A DNA stretch of 64,000 nt from Catalinimonas alkaloidigena (GCF_029504655.1 NZ_JAQFIL010000001.1:4717001-4781000); one strand, 5' to 3'; counted from the stretch's first letter, positions 1 through 8,832 are shown. Notes: generated by a model not told the origin, from the sequence alone. A program made the numbers and translations.

Positions 1-367
1 CTCAGCACAGGCATATCCCTGCTTCCAAAACTAGTATTGAGCCTCGGCTTGGTACTCGTCGCCTCCCTCCGAAATGATTTTTAGGCTTAGCCGGGCAATT
101 TCTTTAAGTATTATGAGGGTTTTGAACATCACTTTGCCCTCTGTACCTGCTGCTCAGGTAATTTTAAACCTCAGAAAACATATTTAAGCAGCTAACCTAC
201 CCTATTACAAGGCTCAGTCCAGCATTGGGTAGACGTTTCCCTTCATTGATTAAGCCTTATTTTCATCATTTCGCTCATTTTCCATCCATGTTATGTTAGT
301 ATAATTCATATAATTTATTTAAATATTAATATTTTTATCTTTGGTATTACAAAAAACTAAAGCGGAT
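1..367. other. Upstream intergenic stretch, no gene seen
   Basis: No convincing reading frame, RNA gene or repeat is visible in the first 367 bases. The last 100 bases are very AT-rich and end in a possible -7 promoter element for the following gene. A gene truncated at the left edge cannot be excluded, but no frame there has protein-like composition. Confidence 0.4.
336..343 (+). promoter_or_regulatory. Possible -7 promoter element TATCTTTG
   Basis: TATCTTTG matches the Bacteroidota -7 consensus TAnnTTTG, 24 bases before the ATG at 368. No TTG is visible at the expected -33 spacing, so this is half a promoter. It overlaps an in-frame TTG codon at 341, which argues that translation starts at 368 and not at 341. 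Confidence 0.4.
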
Positions 368-1012
368 ATGAAAATCTCATCTTTCAATCAAAATGAATTG
401 ACCTACTATGTAGACATCGCTGTGCAGGCAGTCATTTCTATTCCTGAACTTGAAGCTGCTATGGCAGAGGCAGGACTCACCCTTGAAAAGGTGAAAGTAG
501 GATTTGCGCTATGCGAAGATGTCTTCAACTGGCAGACAAAGCAGGAGGAAACCCAGAGTAATGCGAGTATAGCAAAGCGTCGTCTGAACCAGGCACGTGA
601 TACCATTGACAGCATTTATACCAAACACCGTATTGCCGCACGTTTTGTCTACCGGGAAGATGAAGGTATACTTAAGAAGCTGCAATTGCAGGGTAGTCGT
701 AAGAGACGTTATACGGATTGGCTGGATCAGGTACAGCAGTTTTACAAGCATCTGGATACAGAAGCGTTGCAGCCAGTAGGTATTCTTCCTGAAGAAGTTA
801 GCGAAGTGAAAAAGCTCATTGGTAAACTCACAGAACTACAGGTACTGCGTTTTGACAGCCGTCGTCTGGCCCAGCAGACTACCGAAATGAAACAGAAGGC
901 AGTACTAAAGCTGCGTCAGTGGTTCCGCTACTTCATCAGCACCGCCGAACTCGCCTGCAAAGATAACCCTCAACTGCTGGAAGCTATGGGAATTGTAGTG
1001 CCTTCTAAGTGA
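368..1012 (+). CDS. Hypothetical helical protein (214 aa)
   Basis: I do not recognise the family. The product is a 214-residue soluble protein without signal peptide or membrane segment. It is rich in charged residues and predicted to be almost wholly helical, with a basic central stretch (SRKRRYTDW) and a second helical hairpin near the C-terminus (RFDSRRLAQQTTEMKQKAVLKL in part). The layout suggests a cytoplasmic helical bundle. The ATG at 368 is preferred over an upstream in-frame TTG because that TTG lies inside a -7 promoter-like element. It stands alone: the next gene in the same direction starts 214 bases downstream, beyond a hairpin-rich spacer. No function is assigned. Confidence 0.75.
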   Translation: MKISSFNQNELTYYVDIAVQAVISIPELEAAMAEAGLTLEKVKVGFALCEDVFNWQTKQEETQSNASIAKRRLNQARDTIDSIYTKHRIAARFVYREDEGILKKLQLQGSRKRRYTDWLDQVQQFYKHLDTEALQPVGILPEEVSEVKKLIGKLTELQVLRFDSRRLAQQTTEMKQKAVLKLRQWFRYFISTAELACKDNPQLLEAMGIVVPSK

Positions 1013-1069
1013 AATAGACAGCATGGGTTATAAACGGCACGCCAGGTAGATACCTCCAGGGAAAAAATT

Positions 1070-1156
1070 GCGAGCAAGCGTTGTAAATGCGCGCTAGAAA
1101 AGGCTTAACTGACGCGCGTTTGTAACGTCAGGCGTGGAGCGTGTGATTACGCTCCC
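1070..1156. repeat. Cluster of short palindromes in the spacer
   Basis: Two clear hairpins lie close together: CTGACG (1109-1114) pairs with CGTCAG (1126-1131), and GGAGCGT (1136-1142) pairs with ACGCTCC (1149-1155) around a GTGATT loop. A third, imperfect GCG-rich palindrome lies just before them near 1074-1095. All three have TTGTAA- or TGATTA-like loops. No U-tract follows, so this is not a simple terminator. It may be a REP-like palindromic element or a structured leader of the M61 gene, whose start is 71 bases away. Confidence 0.5.
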
Positions 1157-1226
1157 CATGATAGATTTAGTCTGGTTTTTCTTTATTTTCGCAATTTGAG
1201 TATCACCGCCAACCCATACTATACTT

Positions 1227-3050
1227 ATGAGAGCTATTTCCATTGCCAGCCTGCTATTATTGCTGTGCCTTCATCTTACTGCTTTTGCGCAAACACATAA
1301 TGCTTACGAGATCTCATTTGCCAATGCGGTACATCATGAAGCCGAAATCAAAGCCACCTTTACCAATCTGGAGCACAAAGTCTTGGAAGTACGTATGAGC
1401 CGTACTTCTCCCGGTCGCTATGCCCTGCATGAGTTTGCCAAGAATGTATATGACGTCAAAGCGGTAGATAGTAAAGGCGAAGAATTGGAAATCACCCGTC
1501 CTAATCCTCACCAATGGAATATCAGCGGGCATGACGGCACAGTGGTATTAAGCTACACACTTTTCGCCAACCGAGGCGATGGTACTTATTCACAGGTAGA
1601 TGAAACGCATGCCCATCTCAATATACCCGCTACTTTTATATATGCTCCTGCCCTTGCTCAGCGCCCTGTTCAGGTGAAATTTAATGTACGGGATGATCTG
1701 AACTGGAAAGTAGCTACGCAACTCAAAGACTTAGGTGATAATCTGTACTACGCTCCTGACCTGGACTACTTTATGGACAGCCCTACCGAGATCAGCAATT
1801 ACCAGCTCCGCGAGTTTCAGGAAGAGTCTAATGGAAAAAGCTATAATATCCGCCTCGTTCTGCATCATCCCGGTACAGAAGCTGAACTGGATGAGTATTT
1901 TGAAAAAGTGAAGAAAGTAGTACAACAGGAAAAGGCAGTCTTTGGCACTTTACCCGATTTTGATTATGGTACATATACTTTTCTGGCCTGCTATATGCCT
2001 AACGCTTCCGGTGATGGCATGGAGCACCGTAACTCTACCATACTTACCAGCACCAGTAGTCTGGCCGAAGGTGGTATGGAGAATAATATAGGTACGGTTT
2101 CTCATGAGTTTTTCCATGCCTGGAATGTGGAAAGGATTCGTCCTCTTACCCTTAAGCCATTTGACTATGAAGAGGCTAATATGTCGGGGGAATTGTGGTT
2201 TGCTGAAGGTTTTACCAGCTACTATACCACTTTGATCTTGTGTCGGGCAGGCCTGATCAGTCAGGAAGCATATATAAATGGCCTCGCTGGTGGGCTCAAT
2301 TATGTATGGAACTCTCCTGCTTTGCAATACTTCACGCCTATTGAAATGAGTTATCAGGCGCCCTTTGTAGATGCTGCTCGTTCGGTTGACCCGGTGAACA
2401 GGGAGAATACTTTTATCTCTTATTATACTTACGGCAGTGTGCTTGGACTGGCACTTGATCTCTCTCTTAGAAATCTGGAGGGTGGTCATACGCTGGATGG
2501 CTATATGCGTGCACTATGGGAAAAGTATGGGACAACAGAGCAACCCTATACCATCAGAGATCTACAATCTACCTTAGCTGAGTATACCAATGCTGAATTT
2601 GCCAATACATTTTTTAGTCAATTCATCTTCGGTAGTCAGATGCCTGATTATGAAAACCTCCTTGCCAGCGTTGGGGTAGTTTTTGAGAGAGCTAATCCTG
2701 AAGCACCTTACTTTGGAGCTTATGTTCAGATGCAGGGAGGAAAGGGCATCATTGCCACTAATCCTACCGAAGGCAGCCCCGCTTATAAAGCAGGCTTAAA
2801 TCAGGGAGACGCCATACTAGCCCTGGGAGATACTCTTCTCACAGCAGTTGATGACTTTGGTAAGTTAATGAGCAGTTTTTCTGTTAAAGAAACAGTAGAA
2901 GTAGGCTTTGAGAGATATGGAAAACCTAGAAAAGTGAATATGGAGTTGAAAGCTGATCCAGCCTATGCTACCTCATTCATGGAACAAAAGGATGAAAAAC
3001 CCGGAAAAGAAATGCTGCAATTGAGGAACTCATGGCTGGAGGCCAAATAA
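1227..3050 (+). CDS. Secreted M61 family metallopeptidase with PDZ domain
   Basis: A predicted periplasmic or secreted zinc aminopeptidase of the M61 (glycyl aminopeptidase) family. The 607-residue product begins with a signal peptide (residues 1-22, cleaved after TAFAQ). It then has the M61 N-terminal beta domain, the zinc motif HEFFH at residues 293-297 within SHEFFHAWNVERIRP, the typical downstream glutamate region (ELWFAEGFTSYY), and a C-terminal PDZ domain at about 500-580 (GSPAYKAGLNQGDAILALG). Order and length fit the family. M61 enzymes remove N-terminal Gly or Ala from peptides; the true substrate here is unknown. The gene is monocistronic, closed by a hairpin terminator. Confidence 0.93.
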   Translation: MRAISIASLLLLLCLHLTAFAQTHNAYEISFANAVHHEAEIKATFTNLEHKVLEVRMSRTSPGRYALHEFAKNVYDVKAVDSKGEELEITRPNPHQWNISGHDGTVVLSYTLFANRGDGTYSQVDETHAHLNIPATFIYAPALAQRPVQVKFNVRDDLNWKVATQLKDLGDNLYYAPDLDYFMDSPTEISNYQLREFQEESNGKSYNIRLVLHHPGTEAELDEYFEKVKKVVQQEKAVFGTLPDFDYGTYTFLACYMPNASGDGMEHRNSTILTSTSSLAEGGMENNIGTVSHEFFHAWNVERIRPLTLKPFDYEEANMSGELWFAEGFTSYYTTLILCRAGLISQEAYINGLAGGLNYVWNSPALQYFTPIEMSYQAPFVDAARSVDPVNRENTFISYYTYGSVLGLALDLSLRNLEGGHTLDGYMRALWEKYGTTEQPYTIRDLQSTLAEYTNAEFANTFFSQFIFGSQMPDYENLLASVGVVFERANPEAPYFGAYVQMQGGKGIIATNPTEGSPAYKAGLNQGDAILALGDTLLTAVDDFGKLMSSFSVKETVEVGFERYGKPRKVNMELKADPAYATSFMEQKDEKPGKEMLQLRNSWLEAK

Positions 3051-3149
3051 TCTTAATGCTAAAAGTATAATCTTTCTTCAGCCTCAGTCAGCCGTTGGAA
3101 ATACAAGTCTTTAAAGCATCAGCTTTGTACAACAGTCTTACTTTCAAAA

Positions 3150-3177
3150 CCTTACAGTGGAGGTAAGGCTTTTTATT
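3150..3177 (+). terminator. Rho-independent terminator after the M61 gene
   Basis: A 6-bp stem CCTTAC/GTAAGG (3150-3155 with 3163-3168), a 7-nt loop and a T-rich tail (CTTTTTATTTT). It lies 100 bases after the M61 stop codon. The rest of the spacer from 3051 to 3386 is AT-rich with no other gene seen. Confidence 0.7.
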
Positions 3178-3386
3178 TTCTATAGCCATCCGGCATTCCA
3201 GTCAACAATTAATGTATAATATATCTACATTTATGTTGAATAATTTACCCAACAAATTATTGAATAGAATAAAAAATTATATGTAAATAGTTGATTTTCA
3301 GCAGATTACTAATTATTAAAAATTACTGGATCTATTTTTTCATAGTGTATTATAAATAAATTGGTAATAATTAAATTAATATAATT

Positions 3387-3767
3387 ATGAAAAAGATAAT
3401 ATTGACACTCGGAATAGCAGTTGCTTCATTTGCCACATTGCAAGCACAGGATCAAACCCAAACTCAGGATAAGCAAGAGATGATTGAAGGGGAAGGTATT
3501 GAGAAAATAAAGAACTCTGAAATTCCTGAGGAAGTAAACGAAGGATTGAAAAACAGTGATTTTGAAGGTGCTGAAGTGGCAGAAGCTTACATCTTGAGTG
3601 GAACTGCACTAGACCAGCATTTAGGAGACCAAGCATTAGAGATGTATATCGGTGATCAGTTCCCTGATAAAGTATATCAGTTACAGGTAAGCCATGATGA
3701 TAATCCCGCTATACTCTATTTCACTAAAGAGGGAGAGTTATATGCATCCAAAGATTTAGAAATGTAA
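3387..3767 (+). CDS. Small secreted PepSY-like protein (126 aa)
   Basis: The product has a clear signal peptide (about residues 1-20, ending LQAQ), a short Q/T-rich linker, then a small domain with the sequence style of PepSY-like/BLIP-fold proteins: a helix starting IPEEV, a strand pair, and a C-terminal hairpin ending YFTKEGELYASKD. The same pattern (ELPEAV, then two strand pairs, YDKNGNM) occurs in the small protein at 38236-38547, so the two look like distant paralogues. Such proteins are periplasmic or surface-exposed and usually of unknown role. The gene has its own AT-rich upstream region and a strong terminator, so it is probably transcribed alone. Confidence 0.8.
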   Translation: MKKIILTLGIAVASFATLQAQDQTQTQDKQEMIEGEGIEKIKNSEIPEEVNEGLKNSDFEGAEVAEAYILSGTALDQHLGDQALEMYIGDQFPDKVYQLQVSHDDNPAILYFTKEGELYASKDLEM

Positions 3768-3803
3768 TAGGTAGAGTAAGTTAAGTAGTTAGGAAGTCAA
3801 GTT

Positions 3804-3839
3804 AAAAAGGCTGTGCACGTATGTTGCACAGCCTTTTTT
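3804..3839 (+). terminator. Strong rho-independent terminator
   Basis: A perfect 14-bp stem: AAAAAGGCTGTGCA (3804-3817) pairs with the mirror arm at 3825-3838 around a 7-nt loop, running into a T-tract. It lies 36 bases after the small secreted protein at 3387-3767. The A-tract on the left arm means it could also stop transcripts arriving from the minus-strand side. Confidence 0.93.
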
Positions 3840-3952
3840 CATGCTTAACCACAATTTAACTACTAGAAATATTCCGAGACTATTTTATTCAAGCGCGAGG
3901 TAAATAGGTCACCAAAATATTAAATAAAAGCGTTCCATCTTGTCATCATCCA

Positions 3953-4348
3953 CTAAACAGTAGCTGCCTTTTGGGCATCCTGCTGGGCATTATGGTAGTA
4001 GAAATTCATTTCTTTGATTTTATCTCCCTCCCAGCGGTACACAACGATTTCTTCCATCGTCATTGGCGCAGGCGCGCCTTTAAAATTTACCTTCATCCAG
4101 GTCTCGGCCATGCTAACGCCTGCGTCTTCATTGGCAGTAATCACATTGGTTCCTCCGCCAAGAAACTCCTGTACCATCTCCAACCACTCATGTACTGCTT
4201 TCTTTTGGGCATCAACTCCTTTACGGACTTCTCCATTTGGCTTCTCAATAGCTTGCATGTCAGGGTGAAAAAAAATGTCCAATGCTTCCAGATCTTTTCC
4301 CTGATCCAGCATAGCATGTAACTCTTTGGTTTTTTGTAAATAGCTCAT
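3953..4348 (-). CDS. NTF2-like / SnoaL-like small protein
   Basis: A 131-residue cytoplasmic protein with the NTF2-like fold pattern: N-terminal helices (MSYLQKTKELHAMLDQGKDLEALDIFF), a conserved strand-helix region, and C-terminal strands (EEIVVYRWEGDKIKEMNFYYH). Members of this SnoaL-like group bind small hydrophobic ligands or act as small isomerases; no catalytic claim is made here. The gene is transcribed toward the strong terminator at 3804-3839. A perfect palindrome lies 27 bases upstream of its ATG, which suggests control by a dimeric repressor. No regulator gene is adjacent. Confidence 0.8.
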   Translation of the reverse strand: MSYLQKTKELHAMLDQGKDLEALDIFFHPDMQAIEKPNGEVRKGVDAQKKAVHEWLEMVQEFLGGGTNVITANEDAGVSMAETWMKVNFKGAPAPMTMEEIVVYRWEGDKIKEMNFYYHNAQQDAQKAATV

Positions 4349-4374
4349 AGTTAGGTAGGTGTTAAGGGTGAAAC

Positions 4375-4397
4375 AATATACTTTAAATAAGTATATT
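4375..4397. promoter_or_regulatory. Perfect palindrome, likely operator
   Basis: AATATACTT (4375-4383) and AAGTATATT (4389-4397) form a perfect 9-bp inverted repeat around TAAAT. It lies 27-49 bases upstream of the NTF2-like start codon. Size and position fit an operator for a dimeric winged-helix repressor; the ACTT...AAGT core resembles sites I associate with HxlR-type regulators. This is inference from symmetry and position. Confidence 0.55.
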
Positions 4398-4432
4398 TTA
4401 ATGACAAATCCAAGAGTTCAGAGGGGCAATTT

Positions 4433-4451
4433 ATCCCCCATGTTGGGGGAT
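4433..4451. repeat. G/C-armed hairpin between two minus-strand genes
   Basis: ATCCCCC (4433-4439) pairs with GGGGGAT (4445-4451) around ATGTT. It lies 90 bases beyond the stop of the Xaa-Pro aminopeptidase gene on the minus strand. There is no good U-tract after it, so it may stabilise the mRNA 3' end rather than terminate it. Confidence 0.5.
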
Positions 4452-4542
4452 TTATAAGAAAAAAGCTTCAAGAAAAATTACAGCACATATTTTTATACTT
4501 ATTTTGAGAATAAATATAAGCTACAATGAGAATTTCAGCTCT

Positions 4543-6024
4543 TTATTTGATTTGAGGGAGTTCAATAGCATCAAAAGCACTGGGTTCAGCCATCATAGCT
4601 TCTATGTCTTCTGCTTTGCGTGGGGCAAGATCTGAAAGCAGTTCGTAACCATCTTTCGTAATTAGATAGTCATCCTCAATGCGCACCGGAATATTCCACC
4701 ATTTTGGATCACAGGGACTTCCTTCCGGAATATATATACCGGGTTCGATCGTCACTACCATCCCTGCCCGTAGCGTATCATACTCACCAAGATCGTGGAC
4801 ATCCAGGCCAATGTGGTGGGTGCAACCGTGAGGATAATAACGATTACGGCCAGTAGCAGGGTTGATAATATCTTCTTTTTCCAGGCTTTCGTAAATACCA
4901 AGCTCCACCAAACCTTCGTTAATCACTTTTGCCGTAGCAGCATAAATTTCTTTGAAGGTAGTACCCTCTTTACAAATCGCCATCGCTGCTTCCTGTGCTT
5001 CATAAACCAGGTCATAAATAATTTTCTGTTCTTCGGTAAATTTACCATTTACCGGAATGGTACGGGTCACATCGGCAGTATAGCCGTGGTACTCTGCTCC
5101 CAAATCCATCAGGATAAGTTCTCCATCCTCTATTTCCGGCTTATAATTTTCAATGTAGTGCAATACACATCCATTGTGTCCGGCTCCCACAATACTCGGA
5201 TAACCTTCGTACTCTGCCTGATACTTTTTGTAAATAAACTCATGCATGCCCTGTACTTCCAGTTCCGACATGCCCGGCTGCATGGCTTTCATCACTTCTA
5301 CCTGACCCAGGGCTGATATTTTTACTGCTTTACGCAAAAGATCTAATTCTTGCTTAGTTTTGATTCCTCTAAGCTCACTCATCAGACTATCAAGAATTTT
5401 AATATCCAGGTTATTCTGACTAGGTTCAGGTTCTATGACCAGTTCTTTTTCATCCGGATAATTAATTTTTTGTTTGAAGGACGCTATCAGATCGTAGAGA
5501 TCACCTTTCTCCTTGGTGTCCCGTACATCATCATAAAAATCGTAGAAGAGCACTTTGTCAAACTTAGAAAAGTCAATATTGTAGTCCTGAAAATCTGTTC
5601 CTTCAAAAGTCAATTTAAATTCCAGTTTTTCTTTTGCTCCCTCTTTTCCCAGTCGCCCACCATCGTATAGCTCTTTTAAAGCGTCATGTCCTTTTACAAA
5701 GATGGTTTCATCTACGGAATGACCATTCATTTGCTGCTCTTCTTTGAATATCAACAGTACCGAATGAGGTTCACGATGCCCGGTGAGGTAATAAAAGTTT
5801 GGGTCCTGATGATACATATAATTTACATCATTGGCCCGGTTACGAACTGGATTGGCAAAAAATACTGCTACCGAATTGTCTGGCATTTTATCACGCAAAG
5901 CTTCACGCCGCTCGGCATGAAAGTCCATAGGAAGAAAATCGTCAGGAAGGTTAGGCTTCTGCGCAAAAACATCACTCCCCAGACATGCTGTCCAAAGCAA
6001 TAAGCTAATCCATATATTTTTCAT
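4543..6024 (-). CDS. Secreted Xaa-Pro aminopeptidase (M24B)
   Basis: Predicted exported metallopeptidase that removes N-terminal residues preceding proline. The 493-residue product has a signal peptide (MKNIWISLLLWTACLGSDVFAQ), an aminopeptidase P N-terminal domain (about 30-190) and the M24 'pita-bread' domain (about 215-470). The five metal ligands can be placed: D and D in LMDLGAEYHGYTADVTR, H in CTHHIGLDVHDLG, E in TIEPGIYIP and E in RIEDDYLIT. Cytosolic PepP lacks a signal peptide, so this is the exported variant common in Bacteroidota. Its stop precedes the NTF2-like gene by about 194 bases on the same strand, with a hairpin between. Confidence 0.93.
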   Translation of the reverse strand: MKNIWISLLLWTACLGSDVFAQKPNLPDDFLPMDFHAERREALRDKMPDNSVAVFFANPVRNRANDVNYMYHQDPNFYYLTGHREPHSVLLIFKEEQQMNGHSVDETIFVKGHDALKELYDGGRLGKEGAKEKLEFKLTFEGTDFQDYNIDFSKFDKVLFYDFYDDVRDTKEKGDLYDLIASFKQKINYPDEKELVIEPEPSQNNLDIKILDSLMSELRGIKTKQELDLLRKAVKISALGQVEVMKAMQPGMSELEVQGMHEFIYKKYQAEYEGYPSIVGAGHNGCVLHYIENYKPEIEDGELILMDLGAEYHGYTADVTRTIPVNGKFTEEQKIIYDLVYEAQEAAMAICKEGTTFKEIYAATAKVINEGLVELGIYESLEKEDIINPATGRNRYYPHGCTHHIGLDVHDLGEYDTLRAGMVVTIEPGIYIPEGSPCDPKWWNIPVRIEDDYLITKDGYELLSDLAPRKAEDIEAMMAEPSAFDAIELPQIK

Positions 6025-6157
6025 GCGACAATCTCAGGTTAGGTGCTAACAAAATTACGAATATAATCTCATCAAATTATATCATCTCTACTGAAATGCG
6101 CTTTTTGAAAGAATAGTTGCAAGTTCGCAATCTATCAGGCACTGAACTGCTCAGGCG

Positions 6158-7003
6158 CTACTGTAAACGAAGCACTGCCACTACCGGAAGGTGGTCAGAT
6201 GCATAAGTTTCGGAAACTACTTCATGCTGAAGCACCTCAAACGAGGACTGAGGCCGAAATGCGATAAAATCAATGGCTTTGGTAGGATTTAATACCGGAA
6301 TAGTGGGAGGACAATCATTACAGCTTCTTTGAAAGTGTTGGTCTAAAATTCCAATTACTTCAGAATCAAGAGTAGCATTGAGGTCTCCGGCAATGATTAT
6401 GGGGAGTTCTTCATCGGATATAAGTTCTCCTATCTTCTTGATCTGCAAGAGGCGATTGGTATTTTCTTTTTGGGCATCCAGATGAGTTGAGCCAAATCTT
6501 AGGGTCCTATTGTCGGGAAGTCGTACTTCAACAGTAGCTAGCACCCTGGCTTCTCCACCGGTGCCTGCTTGTGTAGGTAGAGGATGTGTCTGTTCTTCTG
6601 AGATTGGGAAGCGAGATAAAATGGCTACGCCATACGCTCCACCATCATGGTCAATGGCTTTGCCAAAGTAATAATTCATCTCTAACTGTTCGGCCAGCAT
6701 TTTAGCCTGATCTATCTCACCCGACCTGCCCGTCATCACATCTATTTCCTGCAGAGCGACCAGGTCAGGATTTTGCTTCCTGATCGTTTCAGCTACCGCT
6801 TTTACATCTATTTTACCAGCTTCGGAAGGTGGATTACAATGATGCACATTATAGGCCATGACGCGTAGTTCCGTTACAGCTTTTGCAGCTTCATTTTCCT
6901 GGCTGCTTTCCGAAGTGGTGGGTGTACAGGAAAAAGAAACCGCCCAAAGAGCGGCTCCTAATACTAATGCAAATGGATTAATTTTTAGCATTGAAACAAA
7001 CAT
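6158..7003 (-). CDS. Endonuclease/exonuclease/phosphatase-fold lipoprotein
   Basis: A Mg-dependent hydrolase of the EEP superfamily (DNase I/sphingomyelinase/inositol phosphatase fold). From the ATG at 7003 (a second is at 6991) the product starts with a lipoprotein-type signal (LGAALWAVSFSC), then a linker and the catalytic domain. Visible motifs are LQEIDVMTGR (metal-binding E), GSTHLDAQ, AGDLNATLDS (D and N) and SDHLPVVAVL (catalytic D-H). An upstream in-frame ATG exists at 7078, but it would add a low-complexity DGN repeat created by a 15-bp tandem repeat and would remove the signal peptide from the N-terminus, so it is rejected. It is the last gene of the sigma-FecR-SusC-SusD operon, which implies a phosphodiester or phosphate-bearing substrate. 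Confidence 0.88.
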   Translation of the reverse strand: MFVSMLKINPFALVLGAALWAVSFSCTPTTSESSQENEAAKAVTELRVMAYNVHHCNPPSEAGKIDVKAVAETIRKQNPDLVALQEIDVMTGRSGEIDQAKMLAEQLEMNYYFGKAIDHDGGAYGVAILSRFPISEEQTHPLPTQAGTGGEARVLATVEVRLPDNRTLRFGSTHLDAQKENTNRLLQIKKIGELISDEELPIIIAGDLNATLDSEVIGILDQHFQRSCNDCPPTIPVLNPTKAIDFIAFRPQSSFEVLQHEVVSETYASDHLPVVAVLRLQ

Positions 7004-7023
7004 TAGTGTTTTCTTTCCAACCT

Positions 7024-7068
7024 GATTACCATCCTGGGGATTACCATCCCGGAGATTACCATCCCGGA
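7024..7068. repeat. Three 15-bp tandem units at the susD stop
   Basis: Three near-identical 15-bp units (plus-strand consensus GATTACCATCCCGGA; 7024-7038, 7039-7053, 7054-7068). The last unit encodes the C-terminal Pro-Gly-Trp and stop codon of SusD, so the array is a local triplication of the gene end. It occupies most of the spacer before the EEP hydrolase. Confidence 0.9.
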
Positions 7069-8798
7069 TTCTGCTCAAGGTTGGGGTTTAACAATATTTC
7101 GGTTCTCGGTAAGGGATAAAGATAGTCTTTATTCTCGTCAAAATCTCTTTCTCCCAGACTGGGATAAGGATTAATCAAACCGTTAGCATCCAGCGCAATA
7201 TCTTCTCCCAGTTTCAGATACAATACACCATCCTGTTTATCTCCTGCTTCGCCACTGAAAATGATTACATCTATATCGCCATCATCTTCCAGATCGTATT
7301 CCCCTGCTCCCGGAAAATACATACCGCGGATATCCTGTACCAGCTTTTGGCCTTCTTTCCAGCGCATCAGGTCATCCCAGCGGTAGCCTTCCATAAACAG
7401 CTCAATGCGGCGTTCGCGACGTATTTCCAGAATAATGCCCTGATTTGGCCCTGCTTCTACATTGACATACTGCGCCTGCAGGTAAGGATCAGGATTATTG
7501 TTAGCAGCTTGCAGGTTCATACCCGGCATGCCTACTCGGGCTCTCAGCAAATTAACCGAGCGCTCCAGATCGTCTTGGGTTAGTATGCCCAGCTCTGCCC
7601 GGGCTTCGGCATAGTTTAGCAATACTTCTCCATAACGGAAGATGGGCATGTCTGTGATAGATTCATCATTACTGTCAAAAGCAGGCTCAGTCACAAATTT
7701 GGTGAGTTGATAACCAGTAACAGTAGCGCCCAGATCAGGAGGAAGCACGAAAGTTTCTCCCAGACGAGTATAACCAGGCGTACGAATCGTCTGTGAAAGT
7801 CGGGGATCACGGTTTTGTACTTCTTCCACAAACTCTATCTGGTTAAAATCAGGCTGATCGGTAAAGCGGCTTCCATCCTGCATCAGATAGCTGTTGACCA
7901 AATCTTTAGGCATGCCGGGCATACCGTAAGATGAGGTGATGGTAAAATAATTGACATTGTGGTCAATGCCATGCTCGGTTACAAACTGACGCCCTAAAAT
8001 CACTTCATCTCCAATAGCATCATGAGAAGAGAAGAAGTTACGATAATCTTCTTCCGGATTACCAGAAGAGTAAACTGTATAAGTACCGGACTCCATCAAT
8101 GCTTCAGCAGCTTCCCACGATGCATTCAAAAACTTTTCACTACCTTCCAGACCATGATATTTTCTAAAAGTCCCCTCATACAGCCCTGCACGGGACTTCA
8201 GGGCCATAGCAGTCCATTTGGTAGCACGATACACTTCTGTACTTGCATTCATATTTTCTATGGCGTAATCCAGATCAGCCAGTACCGAATCCATTACCAA
8301 CTGACGAGAGTCACGTGTTTTGTTCAGTGCTTCCTCATCGGTAGGTTCTACCGGCTCTGAATACCAGGGTACATCTCCAAAACGCTTGACCTTGTCAAAG
8401 TAGAAGTACGCTCTGAAGAAACGGGCTACCCCGCTATAATGACGCTTGGCAGCCTCATCCTGACAACGCTGATAGTTTTGCAGAAAGTAGTTGATCTTTC
8501 TCAGGTCATCCCAGGTCCAATCAGCCGTTGCTGCATCGGTAGGGATCACTCTATCACCCCTCAGGCGTTCATCGGCTGAGTTGAGAATTACATTATCTGT
8601 TCCATCATCTTCCCGGTAAATCCTTTCAGGAATCATCAGGTAAAAGGAATTGGTATAAAGCTGCAAATCGCTGGCTTTCTGAAAGAAGTTGTCAGTGGTT
8701 ACTTCTGACAAAGGGCTCATGTCCAGTTCATCCTCGCTACAGCCAGCAAACAGAAGAACAAACATTCCAAGAATGGCTAAATATATTTTACGTTGCAT
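7056..8798 (-). CDS. SusD/RagB family nutrient-binding lipoprotein
   Basis: Outer-surface lipoprotein that caps the SusC channel and binds the substrate. From the ATG at 8798 the product is 580 residues: lipoprotein signal MQRKIYLAILGMFVLLFAGC, then the SusD N-terminal motif (LDMSPLSEVTTDNFF), TPR-like helices (RFFRAYFYFDKVKRFGDVPWYS), the C-terminal motif RRERRIELFMEGYRWDDLMRW, and the canonical end NPNLEQNPGW. An in-frame extension to 8933 overlaps the end of SusC and lacks a signal at its start, so it is rejected. It starts 34 bases after the SusC stop, in the same operon. The stop codon lies within a triplicated 15-bp repeat. Confidence 0.95.
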   Translation of the reverse strand: MQRKIYLAILGMFVLLFAGCSEDELDMSPLSEVTTDNFFQKASDLQLYTNSFYLMIPERIYREDDGTDNVILNSADERLRGDRVIPTDAATADWTWDDLRKINYFLQNYQRCQDEAAKRHYSGVARFFRAYFYFDKVKRFGDVPWYSEPVEPTDEEALNKTRDSRQLVMDSVLADLDYAIENMNASTEVYRATKWTAMALKSRAGLYEGTFRKYHGLEGSEKFLNASWEAAEALMESGTYTVYSSGNPEEDYRNFFSSHDAIGDEVILGRQFVTEHGIDHNVNYFTITSSYGMPGMPKDLVNSYLMQDGSRFTDQPDFNQIEFVEEVQNRDPRLSQTIRTPGYTRLGETFVLPPDLGATVTGYQLTKFVTEPAFDSNDESITDMPIFRYGEVLLNYAEARAELGILTQDDLERSVNLLRARVGMPGMNLQAANNNPDPYLQAQYVNVEAGPNQGIILEIRRERRIELFMEGYRWDDLMRWKEGQKLVQDIRGMYFPGAGEYDLEDDGDIDVIIFSGEAGDKQDGVLYLKLGEDIALDANGLINPYPSLGERDFDENKDYLYPLPRTEILLNPNLEQNPGW

Positions 8799-8832
8799 GT
8801 GTTTAAAATTTTGGTGCATTGACACAATCATC

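Noticed and set aside
341..367. TTG start at 341 for the first gene
   Set aside because: It overlaps a -7 promoter-like element; the ATG at 368 starts the protein-like part.
1950..2489. 179-codon antisense frame within the M61 gene
   Set aside because: It is the shadow of a strongly supported peptidase gene and lacks any domain pattern.
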